From an uncultured Bacteroidota bacterium (lineage in GTDB: Bacteria > Bacteroidota > Bacteroidia > Bacteroidales > F082), in assembly GCA_903891085.1 (NCBI GenBank), contig CAITDJ010000107.1:53110-117109 (forward strand): a DNA stretch of 64,000 bases, in the 5' to 3' direction. Shown here piece after piece: positions 1-9,077 of the stretch; positions within the stretch are counted from its first letter, which is position 1, and each line of letters starts with the position of its first letter. The notes beneath the pieces are model-generated. The model worked only from the letters and a program-made list of their open reading frames with translations. It searched no databases and was not told where the DNA came from. The translations under genes were made by a program, and so were the position numbers.

Positions 1-611
1 AATCAGGACTATAAAAGCGGTTAAAAAGCACCAGTCCTTTTATGCCGGAATGAGATATTTTTTGTATAAACTGCCCGAGATTTGAGAAATAAAAACTTAT
101 TTTCAACACAACCGGAATTTGAATAAGTTTAGTAACAGATTGGGCAATGTCAAAATAGATTTTTTCATTTTCTTCACAGCTGTTTTGAAAACCGGAAGGA
201 AGTACAAACACGTTTAGTTCCAGTGCATCGGCACCGGCGTTTTCAATTTCTTTTGCAAAACTCATCCATTCGTACGATGACCTGCAATTGATGGAGGCAA
301 TAACAGGGATGCTGATTTTATCTTTTGCAAGTTTAATCAGATCAATATATTTTTTGATGTTTTCCTGTCTGATCCTGACATCCAGATAATCAAGAAATTC
401 TTCGCGGCCGGTTTTTTCTTTTTCGTCACGAATTGTTTTGTTGTACTCGAAAAGAATTTCTTCTTCAAAAATAGATTTTAAAACAACCGCGCCTGCACCG
501 TGTTGCTCCATCTGTTGAAGTTTTAGAACGGAATCAGTAAAACCTGAACTTGCTGCGATAACCGGACTTTTCAATTTTAATCCGAGATAAGTACATGATA
601 AATCTGCCATG
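1..611 (-). CDS. Dihydroorotate dehydrogenase-like protein (3' end missing)
   Basis: The minus-strand frame opens with ATG at 609-611 and runs off the left edge of the window, so only about 203 N-terminal residues are present. The start reads MADLSCTYLGLKLKSPVIAA, followed by a GAGAVVLKSIFEEE stretch, NCRSSYEWM, a GADALELNVF strand and IPVVLKIS. This order of strands is that of the FMN-binding TIM barrel of the dihydroorotate dehydrogenase family; LKSPVIAAS and ELNVF match phosphate and FMN contact regions. Many Bacteroidota carry a second DHOD-like protein of this kind besides true PyrD, and its substrate is uncertain. A role in pyrimidine synthesis is therefore possible but not shown. The last visible residues, LVLFNRFYSPD, are typical of the DHOD-like subgroup. 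Confidence 0.8.
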
Positions 612-993
612 ATATTGATAATAACGTGTTTTGTTCGTAAATGTCGATGTTGAAAAACATTACTAAATTAATGAATTCAGTAATGCACAAAAATTTAGCC
701 CGAAAAAAAAACTTGTAGCATGCTCTATGTAATAGAAGCATTCAAATATTTTTTAATTCATCATCAGGAGCATATTTTGTAAGCATCACTAAATGAGTTT
801 ATTATATTTTAATTGTATGTTTTTCGTGATTTAAATAAATCAGTTACATATTCTAACGTCTTGTCAATTGTATTTTTGTTTCTTGTTCAGTCAATTAAAT
901 TTTTAAGTTTATTGTTGTATTTTTCAGTTTTGTTGTATCTTTCATTAACAATTGAGTGAAACCGTCCTGTTTATTGTATTAAAAAACGGCGCC
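612..993. other. Intergenic region upstream of the glycosyltransferase gene
   Basis: This AT-rich stretch separates two divergently oriented genes. It holds many T-tracts and the putative promoter described at 912-943. No RNA gene, repeat or further open frame with coding character was recognised. Confidence 0.5.
912..943 (+). promoter_or_regulatory. Putative Bacteroidota-type promoter for the glycosyltransferase
   Basis: A TTG at 912-914 is followed after 21 bases by TATCTTTC at 936-943, one mismatch from the TAnnTTTG -7 consensus of the Bacteroidota housekeeping sigma factor. It lies about 50 bases before the ATG at 994. This placement favours that ATG over the in-frame TTG at 952, which would sit almost at the transcription start. 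Confidence 0.4.
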
Positions 994-3216
994 ATGAAAG
1001 TTATTTGTATCGGAAACTATCCTCCACGACAATGTGGCATTGCTACCTTCACTGAGAATCTGGTTCAATCAATCATACAGGCAGCAACAAATCAGAAGGA
1101 AAATATTGAATTTGAGGTTATTGCCATGAATGATGCCGGACAGGATTATTCGTATCCATCCATAGTCACACAGTCAATCCCTGACAAAAAAAAGGAGGCG
1201 TATATTGATGCCGCTGACTACATAAACCGATCAGGTGCTGATGTTTGTTTGGTTCAACATGAATATGGAATTTATGGCGGCGAAAGTGGCCTGTTGTTGC
1301 TTGCCTTGCTGCGAAGATTGAAAATTCCGGTTGTAACGACATTTCATACGGTGCTTTTAAAACCCGGTTTTCATCAAAAAGAGGTGTTAGTTAAAATAGC
1401 ATCCTATTCATCGAAAATTGTTGTTATGAATAGTTTGGCAATAAATTTTTTGGTAGATGTTTTCGAGGTTCCACGAGATAAAATAGTACATATTCAACAT
1501 GGCGTACCTGATTTTGGTGCACTTGAGAATCAATTGATGCCAAAACCCACCTTATGGGAAAACAGGAAAGTTATGCTAACTTTCGGCCTTATTGGAAGAA
1601 GCAAAGGAATTGAAACTGTCATCAGGGCGCTTCCGGAAATCGTTTCGCATCACCCCGAAATTTTGTATGTTGTGTTGGGCAAAACACATCCTAATATCAT
1701 ACGGTATTCGGGTGAAGAATACCGGAATTTTCTTGGATCATTTGTCAGTCAGCTAGGATTGGAAAAACATGTTGTATTTATGAATCAATATGTTACGGAG
1801 TTGGAATTGATGTCCTATTTACGTGCTGCTGATATCTATGTTACCCCTTATCTGAACAAGGCGCAAATTACAAGCGGAACGTTAAGCTATGCTGTTGGAG
1901 GTGGTTGTGCAGTAGTTTCAACCCCATACTGGCATGCTGAAGAATTGCTGACGGATGGTAGAGGTAAGCTCTTTGATTTCGAAAAACACAGTGATCTTTC
2001 GAAAATAGTCAACCATTTACTCGACAATCAGTCTGAGTTGAATAATATTCAGAAAATTGCCTTCGAATATGGAAAAACATTTTCCTGGCCAATCATTGGT
2101 AAGTCCTATTTAACACTCTTTGAGGAGGTTACTACCATGGAAATAAAAGAAGGCGATGCTTCTCTTAGCAGTTTTCTAATCCCTGACTTTGATATTTCGC
2201 ATTTGATCAGACTTACTGATTTAACCGGAATACTCCAGCATGCCCGCACCAGTATTCCTTATTTTAATGCAGGGTATTGTCTCGATGATAATGCCCGTGC
2301 GCTTATTTTGTGTTTGTTAGCCTGGCCTAAAACGAATGATACACGACTCATAGACCTGATGACAGTGTATATGTCATATATAGTATTCATGCAACGGGAG
2401 GATGGAAGTTTCAACAATTACATGACATACGAACGAACAGCCATGCTCGATGATTTGTCTGACGATGCATTTGGAAGGGCTTTTTGGGCGCTTGGCTGTC
2501 TGGTTCGATTTGCGCCAAATGAATCCTTGTTTCAACTTGGCCATGAAATGTTCAACCAAAGTGTCACGCAACTTGACAATATCAGGTATGCCCGTGGATT
2601 AGCCAATGGAATTTTTGGATTGTATCATTATGTCAAACGTTTTCCTGATCAGGAAAGATATCAGATGTTGCTCGAAAACCTGGCAGACCGCTTGTGTGAT
2701 CAATATGACAGGAACAGTCACTATAACTGGAATTGGTACGAAGAATCAATTACCTATGATAACGGTTTACTTCCCGCATCATTATATCAGGCATTTGAAA
2801 TTTTGCGAAAAGGAAAATATCTTGAGATAGCAGAGGAAAGCCGATTGTTTTTAGAATCGAAATGTTTTCGTGATGAATGGCTTTCATTGATTGGCAACCG
2901 TAAATGGCTCAGAATGAATGATAATTTCGACTTATTTGCACAACAGCCGGTAGATGCCCTTGCCATGGTGATTTTGTATGAAAGCGCCTATAAAGCGACT
3001 TCCAACGAATTGTTTATTGATAAACTCATACAATCATTCCAATGGTTTTTCGGAGTAAATGATTTGGATATCAGTATGTTGGATAAAGAATCAAAAGGAT
3101 GCAACGATGGTATGGAAGAGTTTAACATCAATCGGAATCAGGGGGCTGAAAGTACAATATCCTATTTGATCTCACATATCATTACCGCGCCGTATCTTAT
3201 TAAAAATGTGACTTAA
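994..3216 (+). CDS. GT4-type glycosyltransferase fused to a helical C-terminal domain
   Basis: The protein has about 740 residues from the ATG at 994; an in-frame TTG at 952 exists but is a weaker start. The first ~375 residues are a GT-B glycosyltransferase of family 4 type, with CIGNYPPRQCGIATF at the N-terminus, VVTTFHTV, a GLIGRSKGIETVIRAL linker into the nucleotide-sugar half, and a donor-site region around GGGCAVVSTPYWHAEELL. The remaining ~365 residues resemble an alpha/alpha toroid of glycosidase or epimerase type, with repeated LDDNARAL, DDAFGRAFWALG and NQGAESTISYL segments. Activity of that half is unknown. The gene converges on the GH130-receiver gene and their 3' ends overlap by 17 bases, which suggests the two act on related glycans. 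The sugar donor and acceptor cannot be named. Confidence 0.8.
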   Translation: MKVICIGNYPPRQCGIATFTENLVQSIIQAATNQKENIEFEVIAMNDAGQDYSYPSIVTQSIPDKKKEAYIDAADYINRSGADVCLVQHEYGIYGGESGLLLLALLRRLKIPVVTTFHTVLLKPGFHQKEVLVKIASYSSKIVVMNSLAINFLVDVFEVPRDKIVHIQHGVPDFGALENQLMPKPTLWENRKVMLTFGLIGRSKGIETVIRALPEIVSHHPEILYVVLGKTHPNIIRYSGEEYRNFLGSFVSQLGLEKHVVFMNQYVTELELMSYLRAADIYVTPYLNKAQITSGTLSYAVGGGCAVVSTPYWHAEELLTDGRGKLFDFEKHSDLSKIVNHLLDNQSELNNIQKIAFEYGKTFSWPIIGKSYLTLFEEVTTMEIKEGDASLSSFLIPDFDISHLIRLTDLTGILQHARTSIPYFNAGYCLDDNARALILCLLAWPKTNDTRLIDLMTVYMSYIVFMQREDGSFNNYMTYERTAMLDDLSDDAFGRAFWALGCLVRFAPNESLFQLGHEMFNQSVTQLDNIRYARGLANGIFGLYHYVKRFPDQERYQMLLENLADRLCDQYDRNSHYNWNWYEESITYDNGLLPASLYQAFEILRKGKYLEIAEESRLFLESKCFRDEWLSLIGNRKWLRMNDNFDLFAQQPVDALAMVILYESAYKATSNELFIDKLIQSFQWFFGVNDLDISMLDKESKGCNDGMEEFNINRNQGAESTISYLISHIITAPYLIKNVT

Positions 3217-5083
3217 GAAGTTTATCGAGGCGCATTAACAGTACATTTCGGTCAACAGGTTTTTTGATATAGTCGGCGGCTCCCAGCCCTAATCCTTTTA
3301 CTTCATCATCAATGCCAGTGTGACCCGAAAGGAAAATCACAGGGATATCAATGTTGTTTTCATTCAGATATTCAAGCATTTTGTAACCATCAAGGTTTGG
3401 CATGGCAACGTCTGAAAGTATAGCGTCAAATGATCCTTTGCTTATTTTCATCAATGCAACAATACCGTCAGGTGCAATTTCAACTTCATACCCTTCTGAT
3501 TTTAAAATTGCACTGATCATTTTTTGATTAATTACCTCATCTTCAACAACTAAAATTCGTGCTTTTGAAGTTTCAGGATCAGGCCGTCCCTTTTTTAGAT
3601 CGGAAGGAACGAGATTGGTCAGGAGTTCTTTAAGCGAAACAGTTGCGTAGGTGGAAGAAGTATCAGACATGGCATATGGAATCACCAGTTCATCATTGTT
3701 CACAATGGAACCACAGGAGTAAACCACGTTGGGAACATAGCCTTCACGCTCCTCTTCATTGGGGGCGATAAGTGGTTCACTCAATTGTCCGATTATTTTT
3801 GTCGGGTCATCCAAATCGAGCAATATTGCACCAATGGCATATTTTCGCATCGTGCCAACACCATGGGTAATTACCAGCCAACCAAATTCAGTTTCGATGG
3901 GTGAGCCACAGTTACCCACCTGAATAAATTCCCAGGGGAATTTTGGAATATGAATTTTAATGGCTTCCTGCCAAAGGTTAATATCATCTGAAAACATGAT
4001 ATAATTGTTAATTCCATCGATGCGGGCCAACATCACATATTTGCCTTTTATTTTCCTTGGGAATAGCGCCATTCCTTTGTTTTGTGCATTTTCTCCATGG
4101 ATAGGCATGATCTTGAAATTATAAAAATCTTTTGTTTCGACTAATTTTGGCATGATACTCCGGCCATTATAGGCTGTGTAAGTGGCAAAATAGCGAACCA
4201 ATCCATCGTCATCGGTAAATTTAACAAATCGTGCATCTTCAATGCCATTGCTTTCCGCAGCAGCAATAGGAAAAATTACACGGTCTGATATACCGGTATC
4301 TAATGAAAACGAAATCTCATAATGCGAATCGGCAAGCCAACTGATTGTCCGCAGTATATTCCGCTGGTCTTCATCTGGTTGTAATTCGTTATTACTTTCT
4401 TCAAGTGCCCTGTACATTTCATTATAATCAAATTCCTCACGAAGTTTGTTTAGAACATGATTGATAACCCCATTTTCTCTGTCCAGGTCACAATATCCAT
4501 GCAATTCGCACAGCTTCTGTCTGAAGCTTTCTTTGTTGTATATGTAATTTTTTATCGCCTCTGCTTCATCGATCAACCTTCCGGTTGGGATGAGTTCGAG
4601 GTTGTTGTTTATATCTAATACGCCTCCACGGAAAACGATGGAGGAGATATGTCCTTCTCCGGTTGCCCTGAAACTAATAATTACACGTTTTTGTCCTTCC
4701 TGTAACCCGGTTTGATCTGGATCTTCAACCATTGATGGGTTGAAAAAAGCAGCAGATTCAATGCTGTATTCTGAAGTAAAAAATGCACCGATAAGCAATT
4801 TTTTGGAGGTCGACAAGCTGTCCAAATCCCCATTATTACCATTAATAATGTCTCTTGTCCGGTCGAAATGTTTTTGGAATACTTTCGAAATATTCCGGTG
4901 ACGGGCAGAGAAATCGCGTAAGGATTGATTCAAAGTCAATCTTGCTGCTTCTTCGGGCATCTCCACCACTTTTTGAATAATGGATTGAACTCTTGTTTCA
5001 GGACCAGGGAAAAAGAAACGGACAATAACCCTTTTCGGGTCGCTGTAGAAACGAATTGGCTTGCGACTGATTGTTGTACTCAT
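3200..5083 (-). CDS. GH130-family phosphorylase/hydrolase fused to a receiver domain
   Basis: The 627-residue protein has two parts. Residues ~1-500 match glycoside hydrolase family 130, which holds beta-mannoside phosphorylases and some hydrolases. Visible hallmarks are an ARIDG segment, GWLVITHGVGTMRKYAIGA, LLDLDDP and VPNVVYSCGSIV. Residues ~510-627 form a complete response-regulator receiver (REC) domain: the acidic pocket in LVVEDE, the phosphoryl-accepting Asp near 558 in LSDVAMPNLDG, the Ser near 586 in FLSGHT and the Lys near 608 in IKKP. No DNA-binding or other output domain follows. A phosphorylation-tunable glycan phosphorylase is therefore conceivable, but this is inference. No histidine kinase lies in the window. 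The convergent glycosyltransferase and the divergent MFS gene suggest one sugar-handling locus. Confidence 0.85.
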   Translation of the reverse strand: MSTTISRKPIRFYSDPKRVIVRFFFPGPETRVQSIIQKVVEMPEEAARLTLNQSLRDFSARHRNISKVFQKHFDRTRDIINGNNGDLDSLSTSKKLLIGAFFTSEYSIESAAFFNPSMVEDPDQTGLQEGQKRVIISFRATGEGHISSIVFRGGVLDINNNLELIPTGRLIDEAEAIKNYIYNKESFRQKLCELHGYCDLDRENGVINHVLNKLREEFDYNEMYRALEESNNELQPDEDQRNILRTISWLADSHYEISFSLDTGISDRVIFPIAAAESNGIEDARFVKFTDDDGLVRYFATYTAYNGRSIMPKLVETKDFYNFKIMPIHGENAQNKGMALFPRKIKGKYVMLARIDGINNYIMFSDDINLWQEAIKIHIPKFPWEFIQVGNCGSPIETEFGWLVITHGVGTMRKYAIGAILLDLDDPTKIIGQLSEPLIAPNEEEREGYVPNVVYSCGSIVNNDELVIPYAMSDTSSTYATVSLKELLTNLVPSDLKKGRPDPETSKARILVVEDEVINQKMISAILKSEGYEVEIAPDGIVALMKISKGSFDAILSDVAMPNLDGYKMLEYLNENNIDIPVIFLSGHTGIDDEVKGLGLGAADYIKKPVDRNVLLMRLDKLLKSHF

Positions 5084-5209
5084 TTTCTGTCAGTTTTATC
5101 CTGTAAATTTATAGATAAATAAGTGAAATACTAAAAACTGGATTAAAATTGATTTCGATGGGTTGATTGTTTACTTCAATTCTAATCGTCTGTCAATCGA
5201 TCTGTTTCA

Positions 5210-5217
5210 TATATTTG
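5210..5217 (+). promoter_or_regulatory. Putative -7 box for the MFS gene
   Basis: TATATTTG fits the Bacteroidota TAnnTTTG consensus exactly and lies 24 bases before the ATG at 5242. No clear -33 TTTG was found at the expected distance, so support is partial. Confidence 0.4.
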
Positions 5218-5241
5218 CTATAAATTATTCAATCACGGCAT

Positions 5242-6486
5242 ATGAATAGCACAAAATCATGGTCATGGGAGCATATCAGACCGGCCTTTAATTTTACAGT
5301 TTTAGTCGCCTCATTGGGCTATTTTGTTGATATGTACGATCTTGTTTTGTTCGGAATTGTGCGTATCGAGAGCCTGACTTCATTGGGTGTTACGGGTGAT
5401 GATCTTGTAACAAAAGGTGTGTTTCTGTTAAATATGCAAATGATTGGAATGCTTGTCGGAGGAATAATCTGGGGAATATTGGGAGATAAACGTGGACGTA
5501 TTTCAGTGTTGTTTGGTTCAATTGCACTGTATTCAGTTGCTAATATTGCCAATGCTTTTGTGACAAATGTACCTGGTTATGCGATTGCACGTTTTTTTGC
5601 CGGTGTTGGTTTGGCTGGTGAATTAGGTGCTGCTATTACACTGGTAAGTGAAATTTTAAAAAAGGAAGCAAGGGGGTATGGAACCACCATTGTTGCCTCT
5701 GTCGGGATCATGGGGTCGGTTACGGCTGGATTTGTCGGCGATCATTTCTCATGGAAATGGGCATATATTTTTGGTGGCCTGCTTGGATTGGTATTGCTTG
5801 CCATGCGAGCCAAAATGCTTGAAAGTGGCATGTTTAAATCTGTTCAATCGAACCTGGCTATTAAACGGGGTGATTTTTTGAGTTTATTTACGAACCGAAG
5901 TCGGTTTTTGAAATATTTGCGATGCATTCTTATCGGGTTACCTATGTGGTTTGTTGTTGGTATTTTGATTATACTTTCACCCGAGTTTGCTGTTATTCTG
6001 GGCATTAAGGGAAATGTATCAGCTGGTAACTCAATCATGTACGCTTATTCAGGATTGGTGTTGGGCGATTTACTAAGTGGATTCTCGAGTCAGATTTTCA
6101 AATCAAGGAAAAAGATTATTTTAGTTTTTCTGCTTCTCACCTCACTGTTTGTTGTTGTTTACCTTAATTCGGCAAATTTATCGGTGAATGCTTTTTATGC
6201 CCTTTGTTTTGTGATGGGAATCAGTATTGGCTATTGGGCTGTTTTTGTGACAATTGCATCGGAACAGTTCGGGACAAACCTGAGGGCAACGGTTACTACT
6301 TCGGTACCTAATTTTGTGCGTGGTGGTGTAGTGCTGATCACCTTGTCTTTCGAAGCATTAAAATCCACATTCGGACTTATCGGTTCAGCATATATCGTTG
6401 GATTTACGACCATAATCATTGCACTCGTTGCCTTGTTTTTTATGGAGGAAACCTACCACAAAGATTTGGATTATCTGGAGGAATAG
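5242..6486 (+). CDS. MFS transporter
   Basis: The 414-residue protein has about twelve hydrophobic segments and the major facilitator signature between TM2 and TM3 (GILGDKRGRISVLFG). A second family-like stretch follows (ARFFAGVGLAGELGAAITLVSE), like the organic-acid and sugar-phosphate branches of the family. It sits in the inner membrane. The gene is divergent from the GH130-receiver gene with a ~160-base gap, so it may import or export the glycan products handled there; that link is inferred from position only. It ends at a bidirectional hairpin shared with the converging AOR gene. The substrate cannot be predicted. Confidence 0.85.
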   Translation: MNSTKSWSWEHIRPAFNFTVLVASLGYFVDMYDLVLFGIVRIESLTSLGVTGDDLVTKGVFLLNMQMIGMLVGGIIWGILGDKRGRISVLFGSIALYSVANIANAFVTNVPGYAIARFFAGVGLAGELGAAITLVSEILKKEARGYGTTIVASVGIMGSVTAGFVGDHFSWKWAYIFGGLLGLVLLAMRAKMLESGMFKSVQSNLAIKRGDFLSLFTNRSRFLKYLRCILIGLPMWFVVGILIILSPEFAVILGIKGNVSAGNSIMYAYSGLVLGDLLSGFSSQIFKSRKKIILVFLLLTSLFVVVYLNSANLSVNAFYALCFVMGISIGYWAVFVTIASEQFGTNLRATVTTSVPNFVRGGVVLITLSFEALKSTFGLIGSAYIVGFTTIIIALVALFFMEETYHKDLDYLEE

Positions 6487-6568
6487 TGAATTAATTCCGT
6501 TGAAAATGGTACCATTGATCCGTATTCAGTTACCGACAACATTAGCAGAAAAGTGAACAATGAAAACC

Positions 6569-6606
6569 AAAAAAAACCGGTAGAATCATTCGACCGGTTT
6601 TTTTTG
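6569..6606. terminator. Bidirectional terminator between MFS and AOR genes
   Basis: A-tract, AACCGGT, an inner GAAT-C-ATTC stem, ACCGGTT and a T-tract form a near-perfect hairpin with U-runs in both directions. It sits between two convergent genes. Confidence 0.85.
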
Positions 6607-6627
6607 GATCAGTAAATTTCCAATTAA

Positions 6628-8784
6628 TTATTCCTGATGAGGGGTAATTAATTCGATCAATTCTGGTAAATCCATGCCGAGATTCTTCAAATGGGCGATC
6701 TTGGGAACACCGTTTTTGGTCCATCCGCGGCGGTTATACACAGCATCTAACAATTGTTCGTAACGATTTTCACGGTAAGCACGTGTTGCTGCCATTTTCT
6801 CTTCAGTTGATTTTCCTGATGGATCATAACCAACCAATTCGAGTAATTGCTTGTCGTAACGCTCGGCACGCGATTCATATTCTTCTTTGGTTACAGGGCC
6901 GGCTGCACGATATGGTTGGGCGTCCCATTTACGAACTCCATATCCACGACGCAGGTTAAAAATCCGCTGGAAATTATAAACACGTTCCGATTGGCGAATC
7001 ATTTCTTTTTTGTCGAAATCTTTACCAGTAACGGCTTTATAGATAGTTACATAATTATCAACATGTTCAGGAACTTTTGCCGGCTCTGCAGTTTCATGGT
7101 TGTTTTCGGGTTCAACATCGTTCCATGGAAGTTTGCACAATCCGACCAATCCAAACCAAGTTCTGAACATTGGAAAATAATGCAACGCTTCTGCTTTGGC
7201 TTCAAATGTTGGTATCTGGTTGTTGACCATGTCCATGAAAATGAGCCAGGCTTCATCATGCTGAGGTCCTTTGTTGGTCATGGCATAGCCACCTTGTTGC
7301 GCAAGTGATTCTTTACTAACATATTGTGAGTATTCGAGCCCTTTGTTTTCCATACCGATATCCTGCATGAATTTTGGATCACCCCAACCTTTTTCACCAA
7401 ATATTTTTTTCAATGCCCTGACTCCTTGTCCCGCAGTAACGCCAAAGCCCTCGCCTCGTCCAAGTTGGTGTAATAATTCCATCGCAGCATCAGCGTTTCC
7501 AAAATCAAGTTTTAAACCACCGGTGCGCTTTTCATTCAGAATGCCATTTTCGTAACATTCCATCAGAAAACCAAGAATTGTTCCCCAACTGATGGTGCAT
7601 ATACCATAAGTGTCGCAATAGAAATTGGCTTCGATCGTGAAATCGGGATTAAATATTCCGGCAATTGAGCCCAAAGAGGATGTTGTTTCATATTCTGGAC
7701 CGTCAACAATTACTGTTTGACCCTTGTATGGGCCAGTGCGCAGTAAATAGTCATCGATTCCTTTAGCACAAGCCATATTACATCCTATCCAGCAACCATC
7801 AGGAATGCCTTGGGTGAACTTGGATTTCCATACTTCGCCATGGATTTTATCGGCTTCAGGATGGTTCCCGAATTTAAAATTATGAACCGGTAAAAGATCA
7901 TAATCATTCATTACGTTTGTAAGGTGGGCGGTTCCTTTGGTGCGCATTTCTGCCTGTTTGTCGTCGAGTTCACGCATCTCACGGTTAAAACGTTGTCCGC
8001 GTTCCATGATGGCTTTCAGATCAACAACATTATTCAGATTTCCTTTTACACCGGGTATTTTGGCGACAATTGCTTTTATTTTTTTATCTCTTAAAACGGT
8101 TCCTATACCACCCCGGCCGGCTTGTTTTAAGCGAACTTTTTTTCGTTTTGCATCGTAGAAGCTAAAATTAAGCATGCCAATAAGCGAAAAATCGGCAGCT
8201 GAACCTGCCGAAACAACAGCTATATTGCGTTTGTCTTTTTCATCATCCGCATACATTTCGGTCAGCACTTCGGCCAACAAATGACTGTCGGCTGGTTCGT
8301 TGGGTGCGGTTACAATTTCGATTCTGTGGTTTACACCATCGATGAAGATGATAACGTCTTTTTCCGATTTTCCTTGTATTTCAATGGCGTCGTAACCAGC
8401 AAATTTTAAAAACGGACCAAAATAACCGCCCACATTGCTATCCATTACTGAATCAGTTTGCGGAGAAATGGTTACACAAATTGATTTTCCAGTTCCGGAA
8501 TATTGTGTGATACCTGCGATAGGACCAGAAGCAATAACAATTTCATTTTCGGGGTCATTCCATTTTGTTTGTGGCAGGGTACCATTCCAAAGAAGTCGTA
8601 ACCCATAGCCTTTGCCTCCGATGAATTTCTCTTTCATGATTGCAGGCACTACCTTCTCTGTAATCTCCAGATTGCTCAGATTAATGTGGAGTGTCTTGTC
8701 GGTGTAGCCTCTTTCGAGTTCCTTCCATGTGTAATCCAAACTTTTAAGTGTTTGGTGCGAATTTTTTATCTCAGCAATATTCAT
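6628..8784 (-). CDS. Aldehyde:ferredoxin oxidoreductase family protein (W/Mo-bispterin enzyme)
   Basis: At 718 residues this is longer than classical archaeal AOR (about 600). N-terminal pterin-binding features are visible (KFIGGKGYGLRLLW, ASGPIAGI, NVGGYFGPFLKFAGYDAI), as are GPEYETTSS near residue 362 and CDTYGICTISWG near 390. The [4Fe-4S] ligands appear as C331, C335, C339 and C550. The spacing is CX3CX3C rather than the CX2CX3C of classical AOR. Known family members oxidise aldehydes or reduce acids and aromatic acyl-CoA with ferredoxin, using tungsten or molybdenum on two pterins in the cytoplasm. The substrate here is unknown. The gene is divergent from a ThiF/ThiS-like pair that might serve its cofactor. 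Confidence 0.88.
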   Translation of the reverse strand: MNIAEIKNSHQTLKSLDYTWKELERGYTDKTLHINLSNLEITEKVVPAIMKEKFIGGKGYGLRLLWNGTLPQTKWNDPENEIVIASGPIAGITQYSGTGKSICVTISPQTDSVMDSNVGGYFGPFLKFAGYDAIEIQGKSEKDVIIFIDGVNHRIEIVTAPNEPADSHLLAEVLTEMYADDEKDKRNIAVVSAGSAADFSLIGMLNFSFYDAKRKKVRLKQAGRGGIGTVLRDKKIKAIVAKIPGVKGNLNNVVDLKAIMERGQRFNREMRELDDKQAEMRTKGTAHLTNVMNDYDLLPVHNFKFGNHPEADKIHGEVWKSKFTQGIPDGCWIGCNMACAKGIDDYLLRTGPYKGQTVIVDGPEYETTSSLGSIAGIFNPDFTIEANFYCDTYGICTISWGTILGFLMECYENGILNEKRTGGLKLDFGNADAAMELLHQLGRGEGFGVTAGQGVRALKKIFGEKGWGDPKFMQDIGMENKGLEYSQYVSKESLAQQGGYAMTNKGPQHDEAWLIFMDMVNNQIPTFEAKAEALHYFPMFRTWFGLVGLCKLPWNDVEPENNHETAEPAKVPEHVDNYVTIYKAVTGKDFDKKEMIRQSERVYNFQRIFNLRRGYGVRKWDAQPYRAAGPVTKEEYESRAERYDKQLLELVGYDPSGKSTEEKMAATRAYRENRYEQLLDAVYNRRGWTKNGVPKIAHLKNLGMDLPELIELITPHQE

Positions 8785-8811
8785 TAGGATGAAGTTTTGT
8801 TATTATTTTCA

Positions 8812-8819
8812 CAAAAATA
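8812..8819 (-). promoter_or_regulatory. Putative -7 box for the AOR gene
   Basis: On the minus strand the sequence reads TATTTTTG, an exact TAnnTTTG match, 28-35 bases upstream of the AOR start codon. No convincing -33 element was found. Confidence 0.35.
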
Positions 8820-9077
8820 GCTTTTTAAACGTATAATACGATGTAAGTCCCTAATATATAGCAATATGCAGCAAAACGCATATCGATGTAATTATGGTCT
8901 ATTAGCTTGATATTAAATATTTTGAAGTTCTGATTTAGAATGTTTATAAATTTTAAAGTTTAAAATACACAGTCAGGGATGGTAAATTCACTAATTTAGC
9001 AAATGGAAAAATATACTGAATTTGTTTGTTATTTAAAGATAAAACACTGAAAATAAGATATTTATTTCTCACATGAC

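Noticed and set aside
952..993. TTG start adding 14 residues to the glycosyltransferase
   Set aside because: The ATG at 994 begins at the conserved first strand, and the likely promoter leaves almost no leader for the TTG.
6847..7308. 153-codon plus-strand frame
   Set aside because: It lies fully antisense to the AOR coding region, and its composition mirrors that gene.
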